This document shows positions 24,463 to 36,500 of a stretch of 64,000 nucleotides of DNA, piece after piece. Where the stretch lies: NCBI RefSeq assembly GCF_963576615.1, contig NC_088714.1, positions 66,109,667 to 66,173,666 on the forward strand. Direction: 5' to 3'. How positions within the stretch are numbered: position 1 is the stretch's first letter; the number at the start of each line of letters is the position of its first letter. The position numbers and the translations under genes are program-made. The notes below the pieces were generated by a model. That model searched no databases. It was not told the origin of the DNA and saw nothing but the letters and a program-made list of their open reading frames with translations. The stretch comes from Watersipora subatra (Eukaryota > Bryozoa > Gymnolaemata > Cheilostomatida > Watersiporidae).

Positions 24463-24584
24463 ATGGAAAGTACTTCATCTCGAACCAGAGCACAGCAACG
24501 TTCGCCAGCCAACCAGAGCAGCCAGGTGTTTTCTCCAAACAGTAGTCAGCAACGTTTTATACAGCTTGGTCAGCAGGCATTCGT
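24463..24584 (+). CDS. SPART: spartin exon 1
   Basis: ATG at 24463 directly follows an in-frame tag. Encodes a Ser/Gln-rich start and the first MIT helix ('RFIQLGQQAFV'). Donor gtaagt at 24585, phase 2. Confidence 0.88.
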
Positions 24585-27500
24585 GTAAGTTTCCTACTTG
24601 ATATGAAGCTTTTTATATAAAATGTTTTTACTTACATGCGACCTTCAGTTGGCGCACGCATAATAAGCCAGTGATATTTAGGGAAATACTCAGCATTACC
24701 CATTACTTACTATTATTTAATTCTAATTCCCTAAATGTTCTTCATTCATACCTTTGAGTTTGTAACGTCTTTGAATGTTTAGATTATAAAGGAGAAAAAA
24801 ACATTTCCGAATGTTTAGATTAAAAGGGAGGGACGATTGCTACCAGATTGTGAAGCTGCATCAATATTTTGTAATTCGAAATTCAATATATGGCTATGTA
24901 TTGTTTTTCAATGATGGTGAATAAGAGACAAAAGCACTTACACAAAATTATTGCCACATGAATTGTGTGTCAATAATAACAAGATTTTGTAATACAATAT
25001 TAATATAGTTGTCAGTAGTAACATGGGCAACAATGAAACTTGGTAAGTAATACAGTTTATTAGCTTACATAAATGATTAGTATTCATTCTCATCACTATC
25101 TACCAGATAAGTTTGGGCTAACTAAACTGTATTATTGTGTGAAAGGATGTACATTGTTAGTATGAAGGCAATTGGTCCTCACACAGGCTGGTCTCTTCTG
25201 CCCTTGAGCACGATGAGAACAACAAGCCTCACCTTGCTCTGCAATCGTATGAAAAAGGGGTAAGACTTTTAAAGGAAGCTCTTGCAATAAACTTGCCAAC
25301 GGAACAAGCTTCAAAAGAACATGCCCAAAGGGAGAAGATGATCAGTACATTAGCGCATGCACAATCTAGGGTCAACGAACTTGTTTCATTTCAACAAGGT
25401 GAGTTGGACTGTGTCTTTGACACTTCTATAAATTTATCCTTTTGTTAACACTCCTGTATGTCAGTCCTTTAGTTAACACGCCTATATATCAGTCCTTTAG
25501 TTAACACGCCTATATATCAGTCCTTTAGTTAACACGCCTATATATCAGTCCTTTTTTTGATATGCCTATAGTTCAGTCCTTTTGTTGATACGCCTATAGT
25601 TCAGTCCTTTTGTTGATACTCCTATAGTTCAGTCCTTCTGTTGACACTCATATAGGTCAGTCCTTTTGTTGACATTCCTGTATATATATCAGTCCTTTCT
25701 TGACACTCATATAAGTTACTCATTTTGTTGACACTCCTGTATATATCAGTCCTTTTGTTGACACTCCTGTATATATCAGTCCTTTCTTGACACTCATATA
25801 AGTTAGTCTTTTTGTTGACACTCCTGTATATATCAGTCCTTTTCTTGACACTCATATAAGTTAGTCTTTTTGTTGACACTCCTGTATATATCAGTCCTTT
25901 TCTTGACACTCATATAAGTTAGTCTTTTTGTTGACACTCCTGTATATATCAGTCCTTTTGTTGACACTCATATAGGTTAGTTTTTTTGTTGACACTCATA
26001 TAGGTTAGTTTTTTGTTGACACTCCTATAGGTCATTCCTTTTGGGAACACTCCTGTTGATTGATGGTTTTTTATATACCTATGAGTTGACCTATGTTTAA
26101 ATTTCCAATCACAAGACAATTATTTTGTAAATTAGCATGTGTTGTTCTACTAAACACCCCAAACAGTTTAACCTTCCTGGATATCATCGGTTTGATCTTC
26201 GAACCACAATAAATGAATAATCTACTCACTCTATGTATCATCTACTCACTCTATGTATCATTTACTCACTCTATGTATCATCTACTCACTCTATGTATCA
26301 TCTACTCGCTCTATGTATCATCTACTCGCTCTATGTATCATCTACTCACTCTATGTATCATCTACTCACTCTATGTATCATCTACTCACTCTACGTATCA
26401 TCTACTCACTCTATGTATCATCTACTCACTCTATGTATCATCTACTCACTCTATGTATCATCTACTCACTCCATGTATCATCTACTCACTCTGTGTATCA
26501 TCTACTCACTCTATGTATCATCTACTCACTCTATGTATCATCTACTCACTCTACGTATCATCTACTCACTCTATGTATCATCTACTCACTCCATGTATCA
26601 TCTACTCACTCTATGTATCATCTACTCACTCTATGTATCATCTGCTCACTCTATGTATCATCTACTCACTCTATATATCATCTACTCACTCTATGTATCA
26701 TCTACTCACTCTATGTATCATCTGCTCACTCTATGTATCATCTACTCACTCTATGTATCATCTACTCCCTCTCTGTATCATCTGCTCATTCTATGCATAC
26801 TGTTCATCCAAAAGGTTTGTTTGATATTTCTATAGATTTGCTACTCCAAAATTAAATAATTCCATAAACTGGTTGCTCTGTATTTTTGATAAATATTTTA
26901 TCTGCTCAATCAGCAGTACAACTTGTTTAGCGCATACCTTGAAGGAACATGTATTAAGGGTAACTTGGCAAGCTTTATGTACTGGCTTTTAGATACAAGG
27001 CTACCTCTCCGCCAAACCAGTCTGCCCAGCTATGAAGAGGCCAGTTCACCCTCTTCTCAGGAGTCTGATGTCACCTCCTGTAATGCAGATGTACTGCTTG
27101 AAATAGCTTCTTCTCAGGTCATTGCGCAAGTCATGATATAATATCATAATACTAATGATAATATCATGACAATATCATATAATATCATAATACTATCTTA
27201 ATATACAGTCAAACCTTGACTTATGATCACCACTACATATACACTTTTATAATATACAGTCAAACCTTGACTTATGATCCCCACTACATATACACTATCA
27301 TAATATACAGTCAAACCTTGACTTATGATCACCACTACATATACACTATCATAATATACAGTCAAACCTTGACTTATGATCACTACTACATACACTATCA
27401 TAATATACAGTCAAACCTTGACTTATGATCACCACTACATACACTACCATAATATCCAGTCAAACCTTGACTTATGATCACCACTACATATACACTATCA

Positions 27501-30500
27501 TAATATACAGTCAAACCTTGACTTATGATCACCACTACATATACACTATCATAATATACAGTCATACCTTGACTTATGATCACCACTACATATACACTAT
27601 CATAATATACAGTCAAACCTTGACTTATGATCACTACTACATATACACTATCATAATATACAGTCAAACCTTGACTTATGATCACTACTACATATACACT
27701 ATCATAATATACAGTCAAACCTTGACTTATGATCACCACTACATATACACTATCATAATATACAGTCAAACCTTGACTTATGATCACCACTACATATACA
27801 CTATCATAATATACAGGCAAACCTTGACTTATGATCACTACTACATCCACTATCATAATATACAGTCAAACCTTGACTTATGATCACCACTACATACACT
27901 ACCATAATATCCAGTCAAACCTTGACTTATGATCACCACTACATATACACTATCATAATATACAGTCAAACCTTGACTTATGATCACCACTACATATACA
28001 CTATCATAATATACAGTCATACCTTGACTTATGATCACCACTACATATACACTATCATAATATACAGTCAAGCCTTGACTTATGATCACCACTACATATA
28101 CACTATCATAATATACTTTACACTCAGTTCATTCAAGTGCACCCTATATTTCCTCTATACTTAAACCATGGTAACAGGATTGTTGTTTTAGTGTGCTGAT
28201 GTCACACCTAAGGCATCATGCCAGCTATTAGATGCTGTATATAATGAACATGCTAGCTATTGTTCTTGTACTTGATATGCACTCGTCTTAAATAAAGTAT
28301 TCTTTCTTATTAGCTAATACCTCACAGTTTTCGACCAAAATTTTTAGTTTTATTCCGCTGGTTTTTTTGCGGATAAGCGAGATTAGGGGTAGAAATGTTT
28401 AACTCCCTCTTTAATAATGAAAATGTATCAATGCTATTGTTGTGATTGTTGTGTGGGAGTCATTTTCCATTCCAACTAGCACGGGTTCAATTATTATTAG
28501 GCTCTGCTGAAAACCAACTGCACAGCGCCATGTTTTAATCTCTTTTTATACTGTTTGTAATTGCTTACACAAGCCTATGTTTCTACGCAGGTCTATTTCA
28601 TCACCCCGGAAGGATACGTCAGCACCCCTTCTTACCCGAGTCCTCTTAAGATCTGCAGGTTCATAGAACAGACAGTGCCTGGTGCACCGAAGCACTTTCT
28701 TCAGATAGGTTGGTATGCAGACAGAATACTAGCCTAGGATATCATCGCATTTATACCTTATTTTTACATTGACTACAGTGGCTAGTGTACCAGCATGCTG
28801 CATTGTTATTACTGCCAGCGGTAACACTGTTACACCTGGCTGCTATTGCTAGACTATTCTTTGCACATATCCTTATTCATAGTGTGGCAGGATGCAAAGA
28901 CAGACCAATGATGTTTTCTATACAGTCAACAATGCATGTGTTATTATACATTATATTGATAGGTACCTTTGCTTTACCTCTTGTGGAGGACATAACTCCC
29001 TCCCTACAGATGCAAAATGGAGCCTACATATTTCCTGATGTAACTTCAACACAACCAGGTAACAGTTATTACGGAGGAATTTTTATGATTATGTACCTTC
29101 TTGCTAATGTTATGCCACTTGTGCAAACCATATATTACCTATAGTGTTTATACATAATTCTCAACGTTGGTCGTCTGTTTGGCTATAGCTAGTAAAATCT
29201 TTGAATTAAAAGTTCACATCCTGCTGGATTTGAACTCACGACTATTGCAACTGCAGGTTTGCAATGCAATTGTCTAACCAACAGTCCACAATGGCTCTTA
29301 CAATTCTAAGCCCTCACTATGTACTTTATACATCCTTTATCTGATTTATACTCTAAATCACGTAATAATTGAAGCTATTAACTCTATGAAACACAATAGA
29401 GTTTCATAGATATAGTAATTGAAACTTTATGAACTCTACTAACTCTATGAAACACAATGCGTTTTCGTCTTTTCATGAACTTCTAGTTCCGGGTTTTCAA
29501 TTGCTAAATCCGCGGTAAAGGCCAATACCTTTCACGCGAACAATTGTATTATCTCGAGAAGGAATAGCCTCTACGTTCTCTTTCTGTTCAGTCAGACAAA
29601 GACAGTCCGATCTCATTTTTAGATTTGTACCAGTATCGAGAGGTACTAGTATTGTCGTATTCAAAGTTTGGATGGATAACTGTTGCTGGAACACTAACCT
29701 TTTTTATACACACACTTTTCTGCACGAGTTGTTATCATTAATTCAACATATTCACGATTTTTATTTTGTTTTCTCAGTTCATATTTAATTGTATCATTAC
29801 CAAATCATATTTTATTGTAATCGTAGCAAATTGTGTACTTACTTATAATACATGTATACTGTCTACTTACTTATAATACATGTACATTGTATATTGTCTA
29901 CTTACTTATAATACATGTATATTGTCTACTTACTTATAAATTATAAGTAAGTAGACAATATACATGTATTATAAGTTATAATACATGTATATTGTCTACT
30001 TACTTATAATACATGTATATTGTTTACTTATAATACATGTATATTGTCTTTTTACTTATAATACGTGTATTTTGTCTAATTACTTATGGTACATGTATAT
30101 TGTTTACTTATAATAGTTGTATATTGTCTATTTACAGTGCACCCTCACTATACGATTACCCTGATATACGATTTTTTCACCTCACCATGTGAATCTTATT
30201 TCACCATACGAATTCAACAAAATTTTCCCCGGAGTTCAAATTTGGTAGTCAGTGTGCTTATTACATACGTCAAAATAACAGAGACACCGCAATGCTGTTC
30301 GCTGAAATGATTTTCACCACACCTGAAATAGACCCAATGACCAGAGCTGTCAACTCTCCTGGATTTTGCGGGACCCTCCTGGAATTGAGATTACCCTCCC
30401 GCAAAAATAGAACTCTCGAATTTATGTTTTGTGCTCTAGGATAAAATATCGAGCCATTTATTTATCAGTCGCTATAGCATTAGTATCGCCAAAGACACTT

Positions 30501-33500
30501 TCTCATGGCTGCGTGCATAGAATTATCGTTCGGTAATTTTATGGCCTTTGAACTTTATGGCCGTTACTGATGACTTTAATCAGGGCCATCCTCTGCATAC
30601 CTCACAGTAATGCAGCAACAGAGCTCGTTTTTTTTATGCTTAAAAAATACACACTGACCTATGTTCTGAAACAGTGAATGCTCTGATAGCCACCAAAATA
30701 AACTTTTCTACCTGCTGCTTTGAAACAGAGTTGAAAGCTGACCTACTCAGAAGTCTTAAAAAGTCAGCCAAAACCTACTGTAATGGCATTAAGTGCACGT
30801 GACATTTTAATGCTCGTAATTGCGATCTCATCAGACCGCCAAAGACAGCCACAGTGGAAGCACGCGCGATAAACAAGTAGACTACAATCACGAACTGGAT
30901 TGAGATTTTGATCACGCTTTGGCAGTTAGTACCGCTCCCCCTGGCCGGCCAGTCCCTGTCCTTCTGATAAGCTCTGACTTTTGCTACGATACCGGTACAC
31001 AGGTGATTTGCCTATGATACATGTTATTACATGGTGGCAGCCGGAGTTTTTGGACCCTGCTCTGTTGATTGGTTTTTTTTTCTGCTTCCGCTTTTTGTTT
31101 CTGTAGTTTGCTTCTGTGACTGCTTAGGATTTTCATGATGAACAGTGGCTTGAAAGCTCCTGGAGAGCTCTTTTTTGAGGGAAATGTTTCTGACAACTGG
31201 AGAAAGTGATGGATCTCTCTTGAAAATTATTTGCTAGTAATTGATTTAGTATTGAAACTAGACGTGAAGGTGTTACCCCGCTTCGCTTGAGAATGCTCTG
31301 ATCAAAAGATATCAAGTAGCTATACTGCTTAATCAGGCTGGTGAGGAGGCTGCAGAAATATTTAATCAGTTTTAGTATGAAGTTGGCGAAAGCAGAGATG
31401 TATTAACTGATGTATTAGAAAAATTTGAGGCATATTGTAACCCTAGACGAAACATGCTGTATGAATAGTATGTATTTTGGTCAATGAATCAAACTGATGG
31501 CGAGTCTATTGACATGTTTGTTAAACGATTGAAACATAAGCTGCCAAGTGTGAACTTGGTGTGTTGCGTGGTCAAATGCTGCTATGTCATATTGTATTTG
31601 GATTATCTGATGCTAAACTGAAATAACGTCTTCTTAGGGACTGGGCCATCAACCTACAGAATGCTTTGGATGACATACGCGCTGTAGAAATCACAAAACA
31701 GCAAATGTCCAGATTATCTACCAGTGACACAGCTGTAAATACTCTGCAAAATGAGTCCTTTGAATCTTGTGTTAATTCCGTTCAACGACACTTGGGTGCT
31801 ATACCTAAAAAGCCCAAGCCTCCCAAAAAATGCAAGTATCGTGGATATGGCCATGCTAAAGGCCGATACCCTGCCTATGGGGAGACCTGGAATAACAAAC
31901 GGCTAAAAAATCATTTTGAAAATGTATGCCACAAACCCAAGAGCAACGCTGAGAGACAGATGAATAGTCTGTTTGTTGGCTCAGTAAACGCTATCCCAAG
32001 CAAATTGAATCTCAAGTCTTTTAAATCTTGGATTTTGTCTGTGAATGTAAACCACAAACAAAAATTCTTGGAGATTCCATTCAAGATTGATGCGGGGGCT
32101 AAAACAAACTGTATCACCCTAAACACCATCCACTCTCTGGAAGCTAAACTTTTACCCACTGCTGTAAAACTTTATGGATACAACCATTTGAAAATCAACA
32201 ACATTGGTGTGGTATAGCTTTCTGTGAACTATAACGGTATCAGCCATGGAGTCCACTTTGAAGTAGTTGATGAGAACCTGCTCCCCCATTTTAGGTCTGA
32301 AAGCAGCTGAACTCTTTGGATTGATCTGTCGTATCCTATACCATTGAACACATCAGGAAGCTCATCCAAGATTGAAGTATCGCAAGTCACCTTATCTATG
32401 CCTAGAAGGAGAGCATGAGATATGCATCAATGAGAAGGTAGAGCCTGTTTGCACCATCCTCGTCATGTACCTCTGAGCATGATGGATAGAGTGAAAAAGG
32501 AACTGGATAGTATGGAAGCTTCTGGGGTTTTTTAAAAGTTGACAAACCAACAAACTGGGTCACTAGCATGGTATGTGTAGAAAAGAAAGATGGTTTTGTG
32601 AGAATATGCTTGGATCCAAAAGATTTAAACAGAGCTTTAAAGCGTGAACACCACAGAATACCAACACTGGAGGACATTGCTCTCCGGTTTAATGGAATGC
32701 AGCACTACACTATTATGGACATGAAACATGGATACTGGCATGAGGCACTCACAGAAGAGAGTAGTCTGCTGACTACTTTCAACATCCTATTTGGCCGATA
32801 CTTCTTTAACAGGCTTCCATTTGGGCTCCATTCAAGTGCCTAGGTCTTTGAAAAGAAGGTTGAACAGATATTTGGAGACTTGCCCGGTGTATCAATATAT
32901 TTTGATGACATTATTGTAGCTGGAAAGACACAACAACAGCATGATAATAATTTCCATAGGTTACTCGGAAAAGCTAAAGCAGCCAATGTAAAGTTCAATC
33001 GCCAGAAAATCCAATTCAATCAGTCTGAGGTGCGATATCTTGGCCATGTAGCATCGAAAGATGGTTTACAACCCGATCCCGAGAAAGTGACTGCAATTAA
33101 TGCCATGCCAGATCCTACTGATCGAAAAGGAATACAAAGGTTGGTTGGTACCCTAAATTTTCTCAGAGCTTATATACCTAACATGTCAGCCTGCATAGAA
33201 CCACTGAGGATACTATTGAGAACTGATAGCCAATGGACATGGTCAAATAAGCAACAGGAAAGCTTCCGAATTATTAAACGCCTACTCACGTCTGAACCAG
33301 TCTTGCAGTACTTCGATGTAACTAAGGATGCTCATCTGCAGGTTGATGTCTCGAAGAGTGGTCTTCGAGCTGTGTTGCTACAGGAGGGTAAACCTGTTGT
33401 CTATGCATCGAGAAGCCTAACCGAGACTGAGTGCAATTACCCCCAGATCGACAAAGAACTGCTTGCTGTTGTGTTTGGCTGTGAACGCTTTCACAGCTAT

Positions 33501-36500
33501 CTTTATGGACGCAAGGTACATGCACAAACTGATCACAAACCTCTGGTTCATATACTGAATAAACCTCTTCACAAAGTGTCCCTAGACTACAGAGATTATT
33601 ACTGAGACTTCAGCGATACAATATATCTGAGCTGACCTATGTTCCAGGAAAATATCTTTATATTGCTGACATGCGGTCGCGTGCTCATCTCTAAAGAATT
33701 ACTAACGATCAAGCTGACCTTGAGAAGATTGTAATGGTTCACAGTTTGGAAGCCGATGCTGGCACAATTGACACTATGAGGCATGCTTATGCTGAAGATG
33801 ATTCAATGCTACTGTTAAGGACTGCCTAAAGGATGGCTGAAACTGGGCTGTGCGAAGTCAGGCTCCGACACTTCTACAGCCTTATTGGAACATAAGAGCT
33901 TATATATATATATGAACTAGATGGCTTTCTCCATTTTGAAGAATGCCTGATTGTTCCCAGCTCACTGAGAAAATCAATGTTAAAATCTCTTCATGCTGGA
34001 CACTTGGGTATTTAGAAGTGCTGAGAACGTGCTAAAAGTCATTCTTCTGGCCTGGAATATCTGCTGATATAAAGAATGATATTATGGGCTGTCAAACTTG
34101 TGTAAGATTTCCTAGACACCAACAGAAAGAGCCACTCATGTCGCATGAGGTACTTAGCCTTCCTTGGAACAAAGTTGCTATGGACGTCATGGAGTATAAA
34201 AGCAAAGACTATCTGGTAATTGTTGACTGCTACTATCACTTCCCTGAGCTGAGACTACTCAAGAGGAAGACTGCTGAGGATGTGGTACTAGCGCTAAAGT
34301 CTCTGTTTGCCGTACATGGTGTACCTGTATCAATCTTGGCTGACAACATGCCTTTCAACAGTCAAATCATGGAAAGGTTTGCATCCGAATGGTCCTTCAC
34401 CATTGTGACCTCAAGTCCTCACTATCCGAAGTTCAATGGGATGGCTGAGCGTTATGTGCAGACAATGAAAAACTTTTTAAAGAAGTGTGAAGAAGACGAG
34501 GAAAATGTATACCGGTCACTACTGAGATATCGAGAATCGCCAGTGACAGGATGTTTACTCAGTCTGGCAGAAATGTTGTTTAACAGATCAATAAGAAGTG
34601 ACCTACCAATCACAACTGAGCTACTCAAACCCGTACTTGTTGAACCAGCTAAGGCTTTGGCTGGTAACCAAAAAATGAGAAAGGCATATTATGATCGCCA
34701 GGCACGGACTCGAACTGAAATGCAACCTGGTGCTTCTGCTCTCATAAGGACTGATGCAGAAAAAGAATGGTCTCCGGGTGTAATCATAGATCATCATGAC
34801 TCTCCCAGGTCTTATCTTGTAGATAATGGCCACTCTGTAGTCCAGAGAAACCGTGTTCACTTGAAACCTGATCGTGCTCGCATGACTACAGTGCATGCTA
34901 GGAATGCTGATGCCCAGTATTCTCCCACAGATAACAGTGATGTTGCAGGCTTCCGCCAAACCACACCTGAAACACTGCCTCAACCCCCGACATCTCCCAG
35001 AAGTCCTGCGCCTGTTTCTGAGCGTCAGCCTCGAGCTAATCGCCGAGTCCTTTGATCTAGGTACAAGGACTTCCACATGGAGTAGGCGTTTGGCCCACTC
35101 CAAGAGAGTCGGCTTTGGTCACTCCTTACTCCTGTAAATAGTTGTTAGTTACTAATCATTTGTGATCTTTTTAACCTATTCTTATCAATATGTCCCAAGG
35201 CTACAGTTGAACTATTAATACTCATTTAAGAAAAATACTCATTCTGTCAATCATGCTTAGGAAGGAAGATGTAATGGTATTAATTAAGTGCACGTGACAT
35301 TTTAATGCTCGTAATTGCGATCTCGTCAGACCGCCAAAGACAGCCGCAGTGGAAGCGCGTGCAATAAACAAGTAGACTACAAACACGAACTGGATTGAGA
35401 TTCTGATCACGCTTTGGCAGTTAGTACCCCTCCCCTGGATGGCCAGTCTCTGTCCTTCTGATAAGCTCTGACACAATAATACCGGTACACAGATAATTTG
35501 CCTACGATACATATTATTACACCTACAACTTGAAACATGAAGAAGCAGCAGCTACCTCATCTCAAATCAGTGCAGGTTCAAATGTAGAGATGATATAGCA
35601 TCCCTGTCTAATTACCAAATTCATTTACAGTAAACGTTTGAGAGTTTTGTGTTTACGTTATGTTCATCACCATGGACGATACAATGTTTTTTGCAGAACT
35701 GAAATATAGAACATAAAGTTCATAAAAGCTGCCTGTGATTTGTTTTTATATTTTTGTAATTCACTTAAGCATAATTTTAGAGCTGAAATACAATGTTAAC
35801 CTGCCTAGGTCTCCGTTTAAGAACTTTTCCACTAGCACGAGGCTTTAGAGACTAATTTCTCCCTCATTTGCATAGCACCAGGTTGACAGGTCTGCAAATG
35901 ACCGAATTTTCTTAGTTCAGCAATTCTCTTGTGTAAAACAGTAATGCTGTCCCTTTAAAACCGGCAGCCACTTTGGAGTTGCGATCTCTTTAAAAAGGAT
36001 TCAGTGGTCAGACAATTTCTCTTAACTTGCTTACAAAAATCTACTTATTTACGAAAACAGCATCATTCAAACTTTCTTGCCAAATTTATGCCAAATGTTA
36101 TCAATGAAGTCAGAAAATAATAGGTGATAAAGTTTTACCGATAAAAAGTTGAAATTCAGTAAAATACATAAAAATACATACTAAAACTTAGCTTTAAGTT
36201 TGTGTTTAGTAAACTAAAATTATTTAAAGTGAATTCAAAGTTTATGTTATACCTACCGCTGTCTTGAAGATATAAACTCTCTATGGTACACACTACACAG
36301 CACAATGCCATGTTACATTTTAATACAGATCATAACCAATAAATACACTAAATACAATAAAGTTACTGTAGGTAACTATAGATGCTAAGGTTAACATACT
36401 ATTTTGTTACTAGTTTCTAATATGTACATCCCTTATATAAAATTTTTACCATTTTTACCCAGGCATGTTTGTATTATATAATTACTATGGTTTCTATACC

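Larger units (their letters stand above)
30774..35526 (+). mobile_element. Ty3/gypsy LTR retrotransposon 2 with LTRs and 5-bp target duplication
   Basis: LTRs at 30779-31031 and 35270-35521 begin TGTAATGG and end ATTACA. Both sides are flanked by 'cctac' (30774-30778, 35522-35526). A TGG-starting primer site 'tggtggcagccgg' follows the 5' LTR, and a purine tract 'aggaaggaaga' precedes the 3' LTR. gag and pol lie between, with several stops. LTRs differ by roughly 20 positions, so insertion is not recent. Confidence 0.95.
30334..35902. mobile_element. hAT-type element inside the MITE, itself carrying a gypsy element
   Basis: Ends 'cagagctgtcaactctcc' (30342) and the complement of 'aggttgacaggtctg' (ending 35894) are inverted repeats. 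Flanks 'ccaatgac' (30334-30341) and 'caaatgac' (35895-35902) are an 8-bp target duplication with one mismatch. Copy 1 of the host MITE shows the empty site at about 12567-12577 ('acgatgac'). Own sequence is about 0.8 kb; the rest is the gypsy element. Confidence 0.85.

Noticed and set aside
26213-26855. Three overlapping frames of about 200 codons
   Set aside because: All arise from the 20-bp repeat 'tctactcactctatgtatca'; each frame gives the same repeating peptide, so no gene.
27198-28164. Frames of 70-150 codons on both strands
   Set aside because: Artefact of the 51-bp minisatellite (divisible by three).
28785-29144. 119-codon frame with apparent membrane helices
   Set aside because: The hydrophobic first half is intron; only 28963-29058 is coding, as spartin exon 5, shown by homology and phase.
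34621-35103. 160-codon minus-strand frame
   Set aside because: Antisense shadow of the integrase C-terminus of gypsy element 2.
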